Source: Actinidia chinensis
Taxonomy: Eukaryota > Streptophyta > Magnoliopsida > Ericales > Actinidiaceae
Length of the DNA: 25,905 nt
Reading direction: 5' to 3'
Assembly: GCA_009663005.1 (NCBI GenBank)
Contig: VIGQ01002104.1
Location: 1 to 25,905 of the forward strand
In this document: in pieces, positions 1 to 10,453 of the stretch
How positions within the stretch are numbered: position 1 is the first letter of the stretch
Layout: each line of letters starts with the position of its first letter
Notes under the pieces: model-generated
What the model was told of the DNA's origin: nothing
Database searches by the model: none
Seen by the model: only the letters and a program-made list of their open reading frames with translations
Program-made: the position numbers and the translations under genes

Positions 1-161
1 AAGTTTTGCCTCATAACGTTTGTAAAATTTATATTTTTGGTCTCCTGATTTTTAAAAAAACTTATAGGTTGGAATCCTATATTTTTGATATTTATATTTG
101 GCCCCTAAAGTATTAAAATACCTTTGTCCACACTTTCTAATTTTTTTAAATTTTAGTCCAA
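1..161 (+). repeat. Partial B unit (3' end only)
   Basis: The window opens inside the B link, at AAGTTTTGCCTCATAACG. It continues through the B-specific block (GGTTGGAATCCTATATTTTTGATA at 70-92, then TTTGGCCCCTAAAG) to the first trunk landmark at 162. The rest of the unit lies upstream. Confidence 0.85.
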
Positions 162-876
162 CGTAGGGCTTAACTTTTTAGAAATAAGTTTCAACCTGGA
201 TTTTTTGATATTTATAGTTTGCTCCGTATAAAGGTTTTAATATTCTACTTTGGATCTCAATTTTTTATTACTGCGCCAAAGTTTAAATATTTAAAAATTG
301 CACTTTGCCCGTGGTATTGTTTCTTTTAATTTAGTGCCCTCAAAATTTAATAATAAAATTTACATTGGTCTCGGCTCTTTTGGAATATTTTTTAATTTAG
401 TCCATCAAGATTTTTTTATACCCCGTATTTATGCTAGAGTGGAAGTTTGCCCATAAGTTTTTGAAATTTAATTTTGGTCCCTTGACTTTTTGATTTGAAA
501 ATATAATTGGACCTGGATTTTTTAAATTACTTTGTCCACTAATGTTATTAAAAATTATAATTTGCTCCCTGAGCTTTTGAATTGTAATGTAGTCCCCAGA
601 AGGATTAGGGTCTTTAGAAGTTACATTTTCAACCAAGCTTTTTGAAATTATGATTGGCAAAACTCATAAATTTTTTTAAAAAATTACAAGCGCTCCTTAA
701 TCGTTCTAATGATTTTAATTTAGGTGCCCCAGCATTTAATTTTTCGAAAAATTACACCTGGTCCCCAATATTTTTGAATGTTTTCAATTTATAATCCACA
801 CCAGATTTCTTTCTAACTGATAGTTATGCCGCACTTAGTGTTGCCTCAACGTTTTTTTAAAATTATATTTGGTCCC
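162..876 (+). repeat. A unit 1
   Basis: A-type marks are TCGGCTC at 371, a TTTTTATACC segment near 412, GTCCACTAATGTT near 533, and a short link without the extra block. Left-domain forms are GCTCCGTATAAAG in the trunk near 221, TTTCTTTTAATTT near 321, and CGCTCC at 691. Confidence 0.8.
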
Positions 877-1722
877 CGTAGGCTTAACTTTTTAGAAAAT
901 TACAGTTTCAACTCTGGATTTTTTGATATTATAGTTTGCAACCGATAAAGTTTTTATATTAACTTGGTCTCTAATTTTTTGAATTTTTACTGCGACCAAA
1001 GTTAAATATTTAAAAATTGAACTTTGCCCCGTGGTATTTTTTTTTAATTTAGTGCCCTAAAAATTAAGTAATTAAATTTACACTTTGGTTCCCGATTCTT
1101 TTGAATAATTCAATTTAGTCCCTCAAAGATATATGTGAAACCAGAATATTTATGCTAGAGTGTGAAGTTTTGCCTCATTGAAGTTTTTGAAATTAATTTG
1201 GGTACCTGAATTTTGAAAAATTATAGTTTGGACCTGGATTTTAAATTTACCAGTTTGCCCGCTTTCTAAAGTATTGAAATTATAATTTTCTCCTGATTAT
1301 TTTATGAATTTTTAATTTAGTCACCGAAGGATTTAGTTTTTAGAGTTACATTTTCACCCCAAGCTTTTTGATATTTGTAATTTGCAACTATAAAATTTTT
1401 TAAAAAATTACACTTCGCTCCTATCTTCTAATTATTTTAATTTTTAGTTGACATAACATTTAATTTTTCGAAATTACACCTTGGGCCCAAATTTTGAATG
1501 TTTAAATTTAATCCACCCAAGATTTTCTTTCTAACTGGATATCTATGCCCGCACTTAAGTTTTGCCTCATACGTTTTGTAAATGTATATTTTTGGTCCTC
1601 CTGATTTTTTTTAAAAATTATAGGTTGGATCCTATATTTTTTGATATTTATATTTGGCCCCCTAAAGTTATTAAAAATTACAATTTGGTCCCTACACTTC
1701 TAATTTTTTCAATTTAGTCCCC
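877..1722 (+). repeat. B unit 1
   Basis: B-type marks are CCCGATTCTTTTGAATAATT near 1090, GAAACCAGAATATTT near 1137, GGTACCTGA near 1201, and a long link with GGATCCTATA and GGCCCCCTAAAG (about 1627-1667). The left-domain form GCCCGCT...CTAAAG near 1256 appears here with extra bases. Confidence 0.8.
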
Positions 1723-2455
1723 CGTAGGCTAACTTTTTTAAATTACAGTTTGCAACTTGATTTTTTTGCTAGTTATGTTTGCTCCGTATAAGTTTTTTAA
1801 TATTATACTTTGTCTTCTAATTTTTTTAATTTACTGCTCCCAAAGTTTAATATTTAAAAGTGCACTTTGCCCCGTGGTATTTTTTCTTTTATTTACTTGC
1901 CCCAAAATTTAATTAATTAAATTTAACTTTGGTCCTCGCTCTTTTAATATTTTTATTAGTCCATCAAGATTTTTTTTATACCGAATATTTTGCCTAGAGT
2001 TTACTGTTTGCCCAAAGTTTTTTTGGGGGGGGGTTTTTTTTTTGAAATTAAATATTTTGGTCCCTTGCCTTTTGAAATTATATTTGACCTGGATTTTTTA
2101 AAATTTACCGTTTGTCACTAATGTTATTAAATTATAATTGGCTCCCTGATCTTTCTGAATTTTTTTATTTAGTCCCCCGAAGGATTATGTTTTTAGAAGT
2201 TACATTTTCAACGCAAACTTTTTGAATTTATACTTTGCAACCTATAAATTTTTTAAAAATTACACTGCGCTCTAATATTTCTAATTATTTTTAATTTAAG
2301 TTGCCTCCAAGCCTTTATTTTTTCGAAATACACCTGGTCCCCATATTTTTTAATGTTTTCCAATTTTAGCCACCCAAGATTTTCTTTCTAATGGATAGTT
2401 ATGCCCGCACTTAATGTTGCCTCATACGTTTTTTAACATTTATATTTTGGTCCCC
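1723..2455 (+). repeat. A unit 2
   Basis: A-type marks are GGTCCTCGCTCTTTT near 1931, TTTTTTTATACCGAA near 1973, GTCACTAATGTT near 2114, and a short link ending CCCCCGTAGGC. The trunk has GCTCCGTATAAG and TTTTTTCTTTTA, and the body has GCGCTC near 2267, all left-domain forms. A run of nine G between T runs interrupts it at 2018-2043. Confidence 0.8.
2018..2043 (+). other. T7-G9-T10 homopolymer interruption
   Basis: Other A units read CCCATAAGTTTTTGAAATTTA here. The G run and the surplus T are unique to this copy. They most likely reflect read error, not an insertion element: there is no target-site duplication and no other foreign sequence. Confidence 0.7.
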
Positions 2456-3310
2456 CGTAGGCTTACCTTTTTTTAGAAATTACAGTTTCAACTCGGATTT
2501 TTTTGATAGTTATAGTTTGCACCGTATAAAGTTTTTTAATATTATACTTTGGTCTCTCATTTTTTTAATTACTGGCGACCAAAGTTTAAATATTTAAAAA
2601 TGGCCACTGTGCCCCTCGTGGTATTTTTTTTTTAATTTATTGCCCTCAAAATTTAATTAATTAAATTTACACTTTGGTCCCCATTCTTTTGAATAATTTC
2701 ATTTATCCCTCAAGATTTTTTTTGAACAGATAGTTATGCTAGAGTTAAGTTTTGCCGCATAAGTTTTTGAAATTATATTTTGGGACCCTTTGACTTTTTG
2801 AAATTATAGTTTTTGTACGACCTGGATTTTTTAAAATTTACCTTTGCCGCTAAAGTTATTGAAAATTATGAATTTTCTTCCCTGCTATTTTGGATTTTTT
2901 TAATTTATTCCCCCGAAGGATTATGTTTTTAGAAGTTTATTTTCACCCCGCTTTTTTGATATTTGTACTTTGCAACCTATAAAATTTTGTAAAAATTACA
3001 CTTCGCTCCTTACTTTTCTAATTATTTTTAATTTAGTTGCCACCGCATGTAATTTTTTGAAAATTACACCTTGGTGCCAATATTTTTGAATTTTTTCAAT
3101 TTAATCCACCCAAGTTTTCTTTCTAACTGGATATTATGCCCGCACTTTAATTTTGCCTCATAGTTTTTGTAAATTATATTTTGGTCCTCCTGAATTTTTT
3201 AATTATAGGTTGGCTCCTATATTTTTTTGATATTTTATATGTTGGCCCCCTACAGTTATTAAATTACAATTTGGCCCTACACTTTCTTAATTTTTTTTCA
3301 ATTAGTCCCC
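2456..3310 (+). repeat. B unit 2
   Basis: B-type marks are CCCCATTCTTTTGAATAATTTC near 2679, TGCCGCTAAAGTTATTGAAA near 2846, CGCTCCTTAC near 3004, and TTGGTGCCAAT near 3070. The long link has GGCTCCTATA and GGCCCCCTACAG. The trunk uses GCACCGTATAAAG, unlike the GCTCCG of neighbouring A units. Confidence 0.82.
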
Positions 3311-4049
3311 CGTTAGGCTTAACTTTTTAGAAATTCAGTTTCAACTCTGATTTTTTGATTTTATAGGTTTTGCTCGTATCAAGTTTTTTTTATATTATAC
3401 TTGGTCTCTAATTGTTTTTAATTTACTCTGCGCCCATTTTAAATATTAAAAATTGCACGTTGCCCCGGGGTATTTTTTCTTTTAATTTAGTGCCCTCAAA
3501 TTAAATTATTAAATTTACACTTTGGTCCTCGGCTCTTTTTGAATCTTTTTATTTTAATCCCTCCAGATTTTTTTTTATACCGATATTTTATGCTAAGTTG
3601 AAGTTTGCCCATAAGTTTTTGAAATTTATATTTTTGGTCCCTTGACTTTTGAACAATTATAATTTGGACCTGGATTTTTTAAAATTATACCAAAAGTTTT
3701 GTCCTTAATGTTATTAAAATTATAATTTGCTCCTGATCTTTCTGAATTTTTTTAAGTTAGTCCCCCGAAGTGAATTATGTTTTAGACGTTACATGTTTCA
3801 AAGCCCAAGCTTGTTTTGAATTTATACGTTGCAACCTATAATTTTTAAAATTAAACTCGCTCCTTATCTTTCTAATTATTTTTTCAATTTAGTTGCCCCA
3901 GCACTTAATTTGTTTCGAAAATTAACACCTTGTCCAATATTTTTGAATTTTTTTCAATTTAATCACCCAAGATTTTCTTTCTAACTGATATTTAATGCCC
4001 CACTTAAGGTGTTGCCTCATACGTTTTTTTAAATTTATATTTGGTCCCC
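3311..4049 (+). repeat. A unit 3
   Basis: A-type marks are GGTCCTCGGCTC near 3524, TTTTTATACCGATA near 3574, GCCCATAAG near 3606, and a short link. Left-domain forms are TTTTTTCTTTTAATTT near 3474 and CTCGCTCC near 3856. It directly precedes the hybrid unit. Confidence 0.8.
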
Positions 4050-4784
4050 CGTAGGCTGTAACTTTTTAGAAAATTACAGTTTCAACTCTGGATTTTTGAT
4101 ATTTAATTTGCACCGTATAATTTTTAATATAACTTTGGTCTCTAATTTTTTAATTTACTTGCGACCAAAGGTTAAATATTTGAGAAATTGCACTTTGCCC
4201 CGTGGTCTTTTTTTTTTATTTAGTGCCCTCAAAATTTAATTAATTAAAATTTACACTTTTGTTCCCCGAGTCTTTTGAATAAATTTCAATTTAGTCCATC
4301 AAAGATTTTATTTTGAAACAAATATTTATGCTAAGTTGAAGTTTTGCCTCATAAGTTTTTGAAATTTATATTTTGTTACCGTACTTTTTTGAAAATTATA
4401 GTTTTGGACCCTGATTTTTTAAAATGTACCGGTTTGCCGCTAAAGTTATTGAAATTATAATTCTCCCTGATATTTTTGAAGTTTTTGGAATTTAGTCCCC
4501 CGAAGTATTTATGTTTTTTAGAAGTTACATTTTCAACCCAAGCTTTTTGATATTTGACTTTGCAACCTATAAAATTTTTTAAAAATTTACCTTCGCTCCT
4601 TAATCTTTCTAATTATGTTAATTTAAGTTGCCCCAGCATTTAATTTTTCGAAAATTACACCTTGGTCCCCAATATTTTTGAATGTTTTCAATTTAATCCA
4701 CCCAAGATTTTCTTTCTAACTGGATATTTATGCCCGCACTTAAGTGTTGCCTCATACGTTTTTTAAATTTATATTTTGGTCCCC
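4050..4784 (+). repeat. Hybrid unit: B body switching to A 3' end
   Basis: The first part is B: a CCCCGAGTCTTTTGAATAA segment near 4256, GCCTCATAAG near 4345, TTGCCGCTAAAGTTATTGAA near 4435, and AAGCTTTTTGATATTTG near 4540. The end is A: GGTCCCCAAT near 4664, TTAAGTGTTGCC near 4740, and a short link with no four-submonomer block. Length is about 735 bp, as for A. The switch lies between about 4560 and 4664. A simple deletion of the block would not explain the other A-like bases, so a B/A crossover is the better reading. Confidence 0.7.
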
Positions 4785-4910
4785 CGTAGGCTTAACTTTT
4801 TAGAAATTACAGTTTCAACTCTGGATTTTTTGATATTTATAGTTTGCACCGTATAAAGTTTTTAATATTATACTTTGGTCTCTAATTTTTTTAATTTACT
4901 GTGACCAAAG

Positions 4911-4924
4911 TTTAAATATTTAAA
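4911..4924. repeat. Conserved palindrome 1 of the trunk (representative copy)
   Basis: TTTAAATATTTAAA is a perfect 14-bp palindrome, lying between GACCAAAG and AATTGCACTTTG. The same sequence, or a copy with one or two base losses, is present in most trunks of both unit types. Confidence 0.85.
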
Positions 4925-4975
4925 AATTGCACTTTGCCCCGTGGTAATTTTTTTTTTAATTTAGTGCCCTCAAAA

Positions 4976-4989
4976 TTTAATTAATTAAA
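4976..4989. repeat. Conserved palindrome 2 of the trunk (representative copy)
   Basis: TTTAATTAATTAAA is a perfect 14-bp palindrome following GTGCCCTCAAAA. Flanking A and T runs extend the symmetry with one base of slippage. It starts 65 bp after palindrome 1, about two submonomers, and recurs in nearly every unit. Confidence 0.85.
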
Positions 4990-5855
4990 ATTTACACTTT
5001 GGTCCCCGATTCTTTTGAATAATTTCAATTTAGTCCATCAAAGATTTGTTTGAAACCAGAATATTTATGCTAGAGTTGAAGTTTTGCCTCATAAGTTTTT
5101 GAAATTTATATTTTGGTACCTTGACTTTTTGAAAATTATAGTTTGGACCCTGGATTTTTTAAAATTTACCGTTTGGCCGCTAAGGTATTGAAATTAATAA
5201 TTTTCTCCCTTATATTTTTGAATTTTTTATTAGGCCCCCGAAGGATTTATGTTTTCAGAAGTTCCCTTGCAACCCAAGCTTTTTGGATATTTGTACTTGT
5301 AACCTATAAAAAATTTTTAAAATACACATCGCTCCTTATCTTTCTAATTATTTTTAATTTAGTTGCCACAGCATTTATTTTTGTGAAAATTCACCTGGTG
5401 TCCCAATATTTTTGAATGTTTTCAATTTAATCCCCCCACGATTTTCTTTCTAACTGGATATTTATGCCCGCACTTAATTTTTTGGCCTCATACGTTTTTG
5501 TAAATTTATATTTGGTCTCCGGATTTTGAAAAAGTAGAGGTTTTGTGATCCTATATTTTTTTGATATTTTATATTTGGCCCCTAAAGTTATAAAATTACA
5601 ATTTGGTCCCACACTTTTCTATTTTTTCAATTTAGTCCCCCGTAGGCTTAACTTTTTAGAAATTACAGTTCCAACTCTGTATTTTTGATATTTATATTTG
5701 CTCCGTATAAAGTTTTTTTTAATATTATAACTTTGGTCTCCTACTTTTTTTATTTACTGCGCCAAAGTTTAAATAGTTAAAAATTGCACTTTGCCCCGTG
5801 GTATTTTTCTTTTAATTTGTGCCCTCACAATTTAATTAATTAAAATTTACACTTT

Positions 5856-5869
5856 GGGGGGGGGGGGGG
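5856..5869 (+). other. G14 run
   Basis: It sits where other copies read ACTTTGGTCCTCGG, so a GG has grown to 14 G in this copy only. Probable homopolymer artefact. Confidence 0.7.
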
Positions 5870-6342
5870 TCCTCGGCTCTTTTGAATATTTTTTATTTAG
5901 TCCATCAAAATTTTTTATACCCGACTATTATGCTAGAGTTTGAAGTTTTGTCCCATAAGTTTTTGAAATTTATATTTGGTCCCTTGACTTTTGAAAATTA
6001 TAATTTGGACCCGGATTTTGGAAATTTTACCGTTTGTCCCTAATTTTTAAATTAGATTTGCTCCCTGATCTTTCTGATTTTTTTATTTAGTCCCCCGAAT
6101 GATTATGTTTTTTAGAAAGTTACATTTTCAACCCCAGCTTTTTGAAATTTATACTTTGCAACCTAATTTTTTAAAAATTACACTTCGTTCCCTTAATCTT
6201 TCTAATTAGTTTTAATTTAGTTGCCCCACATTTAATTTGTTCGAAAATTAACCCTTGGTCCCAATATTTTTTGATGTTTTCAATTTATCCACCCTAAGAT
6301 TTTTCTTTCTACTGGATATTTATGCACGCACTTAAGTGTTTT

Positions 6343-6367
6343 CCCCCCCCCCCCCCCCCCACCCCCC
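6343..6367 (+). other. C18-A-C6 run
   Basis: It sits where other copies read AGTGTTGCCTCATACG, so CC has become a long C run. Unique to this copy and probably a read artefact. Confidence 0.7.
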
Positions 6368-6400
6368 TCATACGTTTTTTAAATTTATATTTTGGTCCCC

Positions 6401-7240
6401 CTAGGCTTAACTTTTTAGAATTACGTTTCAACTCTGGATTTTTTGATATTTCATAGTTTGCACCTATAAAGTTTTTACTATTATACTTGTCTCTATTTTT
6501 TTAATTTACTGCGACCAAAGTTTTCAATATTTAAAATTTGCACTTTGCCCCGTGGTATTTTTTTTTTTAATTTAGTGCCCTCCAATTTAATTATTAAAAT
6601 TTACACTTTGGTCCCGATTCTTTTGAATAATTTCAATTTAGTCCATCAAAGATTTTAATTTGAAACCAGAATATTTATTCGAGAGTGTGAAGTTTTGCCT
6701 CATAGTTGTTGAATTTATATGTTGTACCCTTGACTTTTTTGAATTAAGTTGAGACATGGATTTTTTTAAAATTACGTTTGCCGCTAAAGTTATGATTATA
6801 ATTTTCTCCCTGATATTTTTGAATTTTTTAATTTTATTCCCGAAGGATTATTTTTTATAAGTTACATTTTCAACCCAAGCTTTTTTGATATTTGTACTTT
6901 GGCAACCTATAAAATTTTTTAAAAAATACACTTCGCTCCTAATCTTTCGAATTATTTTTAATTTAGTTGCCACAGCATTTACTTTTTTGAAAATTACACT
7001 TGTGCCCACTATTTTGAATGTTTTTCAATTTAATCCACCCAAGATGTTCTTTCTAACTGGATATTTATGCCCGCACTTACGTTTTTTGCCTCATACGTTT
7101 TGTAATTTATAGTTTTGGTCCCTGATTTGTTAAAAATATAGTTTTGGATCCTATATATTTTTGATATTTTATATTGCCCCCTAATTATGAAAATTATAAT
7201 TTGGTCCCTAAACTTTCTATTTTTTTTCAATTTAGTCCCC
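6401..7240 (+). repeat. B unit 4
   Basis: B-type marks are GTCCCGATTCTTTTGAATAA near 6611, GAAACCAGAATATTT near 6661, TTTGCCGCTAAAG near 6777, and a long link with GGATCCTATATA near 7145 and TTGCCCCCTAATTATG near 7173. Confidence 0.82.
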
Positions 7241-7974
7241 CGTTGGCTTACTTTTTAGAAATTCAGTTTCAACTCTTGATTTTTGATATTTTAGTTGCCC
7301 GATAAAGTTTTTAATGTAGGGACTGTGGTCTCTAATTTTTTTAAATTACTGCGCCCAAAGTTAAATATTTAAAAATTGCAACTTTGCCCGTGGTTATTTT
7401 TTTTTTTAATTTATATTGGCCCTCAAATTTAAAATTAATTAAATTTACACTTAGTCTCGGCTCTTTTGAATATTTTTTAATTTAGTCCTCAAAGATTTTT
7501 TTTTATAAACGATATTTAATGCTAGAGTTTGAGTTTTGTCCATATGTTTTTTGAAATTTATATTTTCGTCTCCCCCTCCTTGATTTTTGAAAATTATCAT
7601 TTGGACCCTGGATTTTTGAAATTTCCTTTGTCCACTAACGTGGTAAAATTATAATTGCTCCCGATCTTTCTGATTTTTTTAATTTAGTCCCCGAAGATTA
7701 TGTTTTTAGAAGTTACATTTTCAAACCCAACTTTTTGATATTTATACTTTGCACCTATAATTTTTTTTAAAATTTACACTTCGTTCCTTACTCTTTCTAA
7801 TTTTTTTAATTTAGTTTCCCCACGCATTTAATTTGTCGAAAATTACACCTTGGTCCCCAAGATTTTGTTGAATGTTTTCATTAATCCACCCAAGAGTTTC
7901 TTGTCTAACTGGATATTTTATGCCCGCAATTAGTGTTTGCCTATACGTTTTTTAAATTTAATATTTTGGTCCCC
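7241..7974 (+). repeat. A unit 5 (intermediate variant)
   Basis: A-type marks are AGTCTCGGCTCTTTTGAATA near 7452, GTCCACTAACG near 7630, and a short link. It carries CGTTCC at 7782, as A unit 4 does. It has neither the TTTTCTTTT of the left A units nor the TTTGTTTTT of the right ones. Confidence 0.8.
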
Positions 7975-8864
7975 CGTCGGCTAACGTTTTAGAAATTCCA
8001 GTTTCACTCTGGATTTGATATTTATAGTTTGCAACCGTATAAAGTGTTTAATATTATTACTTTTGGTCTCCTAATTTTTTGAATTTACTGTGACCAAGTT
8101 TGAAATATTTAAATTGCACTTTGCCCCGTGGTAATTTTTTTTTTAATTTAGTGCCCTCAAAATTTAATTAATTAAATTACACTATTTGTCCCCGATTCTT
8201 TTGAATAAAACTTTTTTTTTGTTTTTGTTTTTTTTTTTCCAATTTAGTCCATCAAAGATGTTTGAACCAGAATATTTATGCTAGAGTTTGAAGGTTGGCC
8301 TCATAAGTTTTTGAAATTTCTATTTTGTACGCTTGACTTTTTGAAAATTATGTTTGGAAAACCCTAAGGATTTTTAAATTTACCGTTTGCCGCTAAGTTT
8401 ATTGAAATTATAATTTTCTCCTTATAGTTTTGATTTTTTTAAGTTTAGTCCCCGAGGATATGTTTTCAGAAGTTCACTTTTCAACCCAAGCTTGTTTGAT
8501 AGTGTGTCTTTTGTACCTATAAAATTTTTTAAAAATTACACTTCGCTCCTTAATCCTTTCTAATTAGTTTTAATTTAGTGCCCCACATGTAATTTCGAAA
8601 ATTACAACCTTGGGCCCAATATTGTGATGTTTTCAATTTAACCCACCCAAGATTTTCTTTCTATCTAACTGGATATTTATGCCCGCACTTAAGTTTTTGT
8701 TGCCTCATACGTTTTGTAAATTTATATTTTGGGGTCCCCTGATTTTTTAAAAATTAATAGTTTGGACCCATATTTTTTGATATTTTTAATTGGCCCCCTA
8801 AAGAGTTTGTAAAATTATAATTTGGTCCCTCCACTTTTCTAATTTTTTTTAATTAGTCCCCCCC
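7975..8864 (+). repeat. B unit 5
   Basis: B-type marks are CCCCGATTCTTTTGAATAAA near 8190, GAACCAGAATATTT near 8264, and a long link from about 8730 to 8858. TTTGCCGCTAAG near 8386 is the last copy with the left-domain GCCGC form. A T-rich extra stretch interrupts it at 8211-8238. Confidence 0.8.
8211..8238 (+). other. T-rich interruption
   Basis: A C followed by T runs broken by two G lies between GAATAA and CCAATTTAGTCC. Other B units have only TTTC there. Either a local T expansion or a read error. Confidence 0.6.
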
Positions 8865-9674
8865 CGTAGCTTAACTTTTTAGAATTACAGTTTCACAACT
8901 CTGGATTTTTGATTAATTTATAGTTGCAAACCGTATAACGTTTTTAATATTATACTTTGGGTCCTCTAATTTTTTTACTTTACTTTTACTGCGCCCAAGA
9001 GTTTAATATTTAAAAATTGCAACTTTGGCCCCCGGTTGTATTTGTTTTTTTAATTTAGTGCCCGTCAAAAGTTAATTTAAATTAAAATTTACACTTTGGT
9101 CCTCTCGGCTCTTTTTCTGATATTTTTAAAATTTAGTCCATCAAAGAAAGATTTTTTTTATCCCCGAATATTATGCTAAGAGTTGAAGTTTTTGGCGCCC
9201 ATAATTTTGAAATTTATATTTTGTCCTTGACTTTTTGAAAATTATAATTTTGGACCCGGATTTTTTTGAAATTTAACCGTTGTCCACATGTTATTAAAAT
9301 TAAAATTTGCTTTCCCTGATCTTTCTTTCTGAATTTTTTTATTTAATTTAGTTTCCCCCCCCCGAAGGATTATGTTTTTAAGGAGTAAATTTTCATCCCA
9401 ACTTGGTTTTGATATTTATACTTTGGCAACACTATAAATTTTTTAAAATTTACCTTCGGTCCTCATCTTTCTAATGATTTTATTTTAAGTTGCCCCAGCA
9501 TTTATTTTTTTTTTTTTTTTTCGAAAATTACACAAAAACCTGTCCCCTAATATTTTTGAATGTTTTTCAATTTAAAAAAAATCCACCAAGATTTTCTTTC
9601 TCTAACTGGATATTTATTTCCAGCACTTAAGTGTTGCCTAATACGTTTTTTAAATTTATATTGTGGAGGTCCCC
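8865..9674 (+). repeat. A unit 6 (first with right-domain marks)
   Basis: A-type marks are TCTCGGCTCTTTTT near 9101, a TTTTTTTATCCCCGAATATT segment near 9152, and GTCC-ATGTTATT near 9282. It is the first A copy with TTTGTTTTTTTAATTT (near 9039) and with CGGTCC (near 9456). Length is inflated to about 810 bp by small local insertions, including a T17 run at 9505-9521. Confidence 0.78.
9505..9521 (+). other. T17 run
   Basis: It replaces the usual AATTTTTCGAAAATTAC context with an extended T tract in this copy only. Confidence 0.6.
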
Positions 9675-10112
9675 TGTAGGCTTAACTTTTTAGAATTACA
9701 GTTTCAACTCTGAATTTTTTGATATTTATAGTTTTACAAAACAACCACAACACCGTATAAAGTTTTTAATATTAACTACTGTGGTCTCTATTTTTTTAAT
9801 TTTACGTGCCCCAAAGTTTAATATTTAAAAATTGCACTTTGGCCCCGTGGTATTTTTTTTTTAATTTAGTGCCTCAAAATTTAATTAATTAAAATTTAAA
9901 CACTTTGGTCCCCGATTCTTTTGAATAATTTCAAATTTTGTCCATAAAGATTTGTTTGAAACCAGAATATTTATTGCTAGTGTTGAAGTTTGCCTCATAA
10001 GTTTTTTGTAAATTTATTTTTGGTACCTGACTTTTTGAAAATTATAGGTTGGACCCTGGATTTTTTAAAATTTACCGTTTGCCTTTTGCCCCTAAAGTTA
10101 TTGAAATATAAT

Positions 10113-10148
10113 TTCCTCCCCTTCCTCCTCTCCTCCTCGCTTCCCCTC
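10113..10148 (+). other. Pyrimidine-rich CCT-like expansion
   Basis: Other B units read TTTCCTCCCTGATATTTTTG here. This copy has about 25-30 extra bases made of CCTCC and CTCCTC repeats with one G. It may be a true microsatellite-like expansion or polymerase or read stutter. Confidence 0.6.
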
Positions 10149-10453
10149 CTGATATTTTGAAATTTTTTTAATTTAGAGTCCCCGAGGATGTTGTTTTAGA
10201 AGGACATTTTCAACCAGCTTTTTTGATATTTGTACTTTGCAACCTATAAATTTTTTAAAAATTACAACTTCGCTCCTAATCTTTCTAATTATTTTTAATT
10301 AGTTTGCCCAGCATTTACTTTGTTGAAAATTACACCTTGGTCCCCCCCAATATTTTGAATTTTTCAATTTAATCCCACCCAAGATTTTCTTTCTAACCGG
10401 ACATTATGCCCGCACTTAAGTTTTTGCCTCATAACGTTTTGAAATTATATTTT

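Larger units (their letters stand above)
4785..5640 (+). repeat. B unit 3
   Basis: This is one of the cleaner copies. It has GGTCCCCGATTCTTTTGAATAATTTC near 4999 (only part quoted by key bases), GAAACCAGAATATTT near 5052, GGCCGCTAAGG near 5174, and a long link from about 5515 to 5635. It follows the hybrid unit, so two B-bodied units are adjacent. Confidence 0.83.
5641..6400 (+). repeat. A unit 4
   Basis: A-type marks are TCCTCGGCTC at 5870, TTTTTTATACCCGA near 5910, and a short link. It retains TTTTTCTTTTAATTT (left form) near 5804 but has the intermediate CGTTCC at 6185. Runs of 14 G (5856-5869) and 18 C plus six more (6343-6367) are local anomalies. Confidence 0.8.

Noticed and set aside
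397..660. Minus-strand reading frames at 397-660, 5427-5612, 7030-7230 and 22976-23161
   Set aside because: These are the reverse strand of the repeat, short and K/N/I-rich, and not kept open in sister units.
6885..7112. Similar predicted peptides starting MIFVLWQPIKFF at 6885 and 11876, with related ones at 5143 and 14336
   Set aside because: They recur because the same part of the B unit recurs. Other B copies are interrupted in the same place, so this is repeat identity, not gene duplication.
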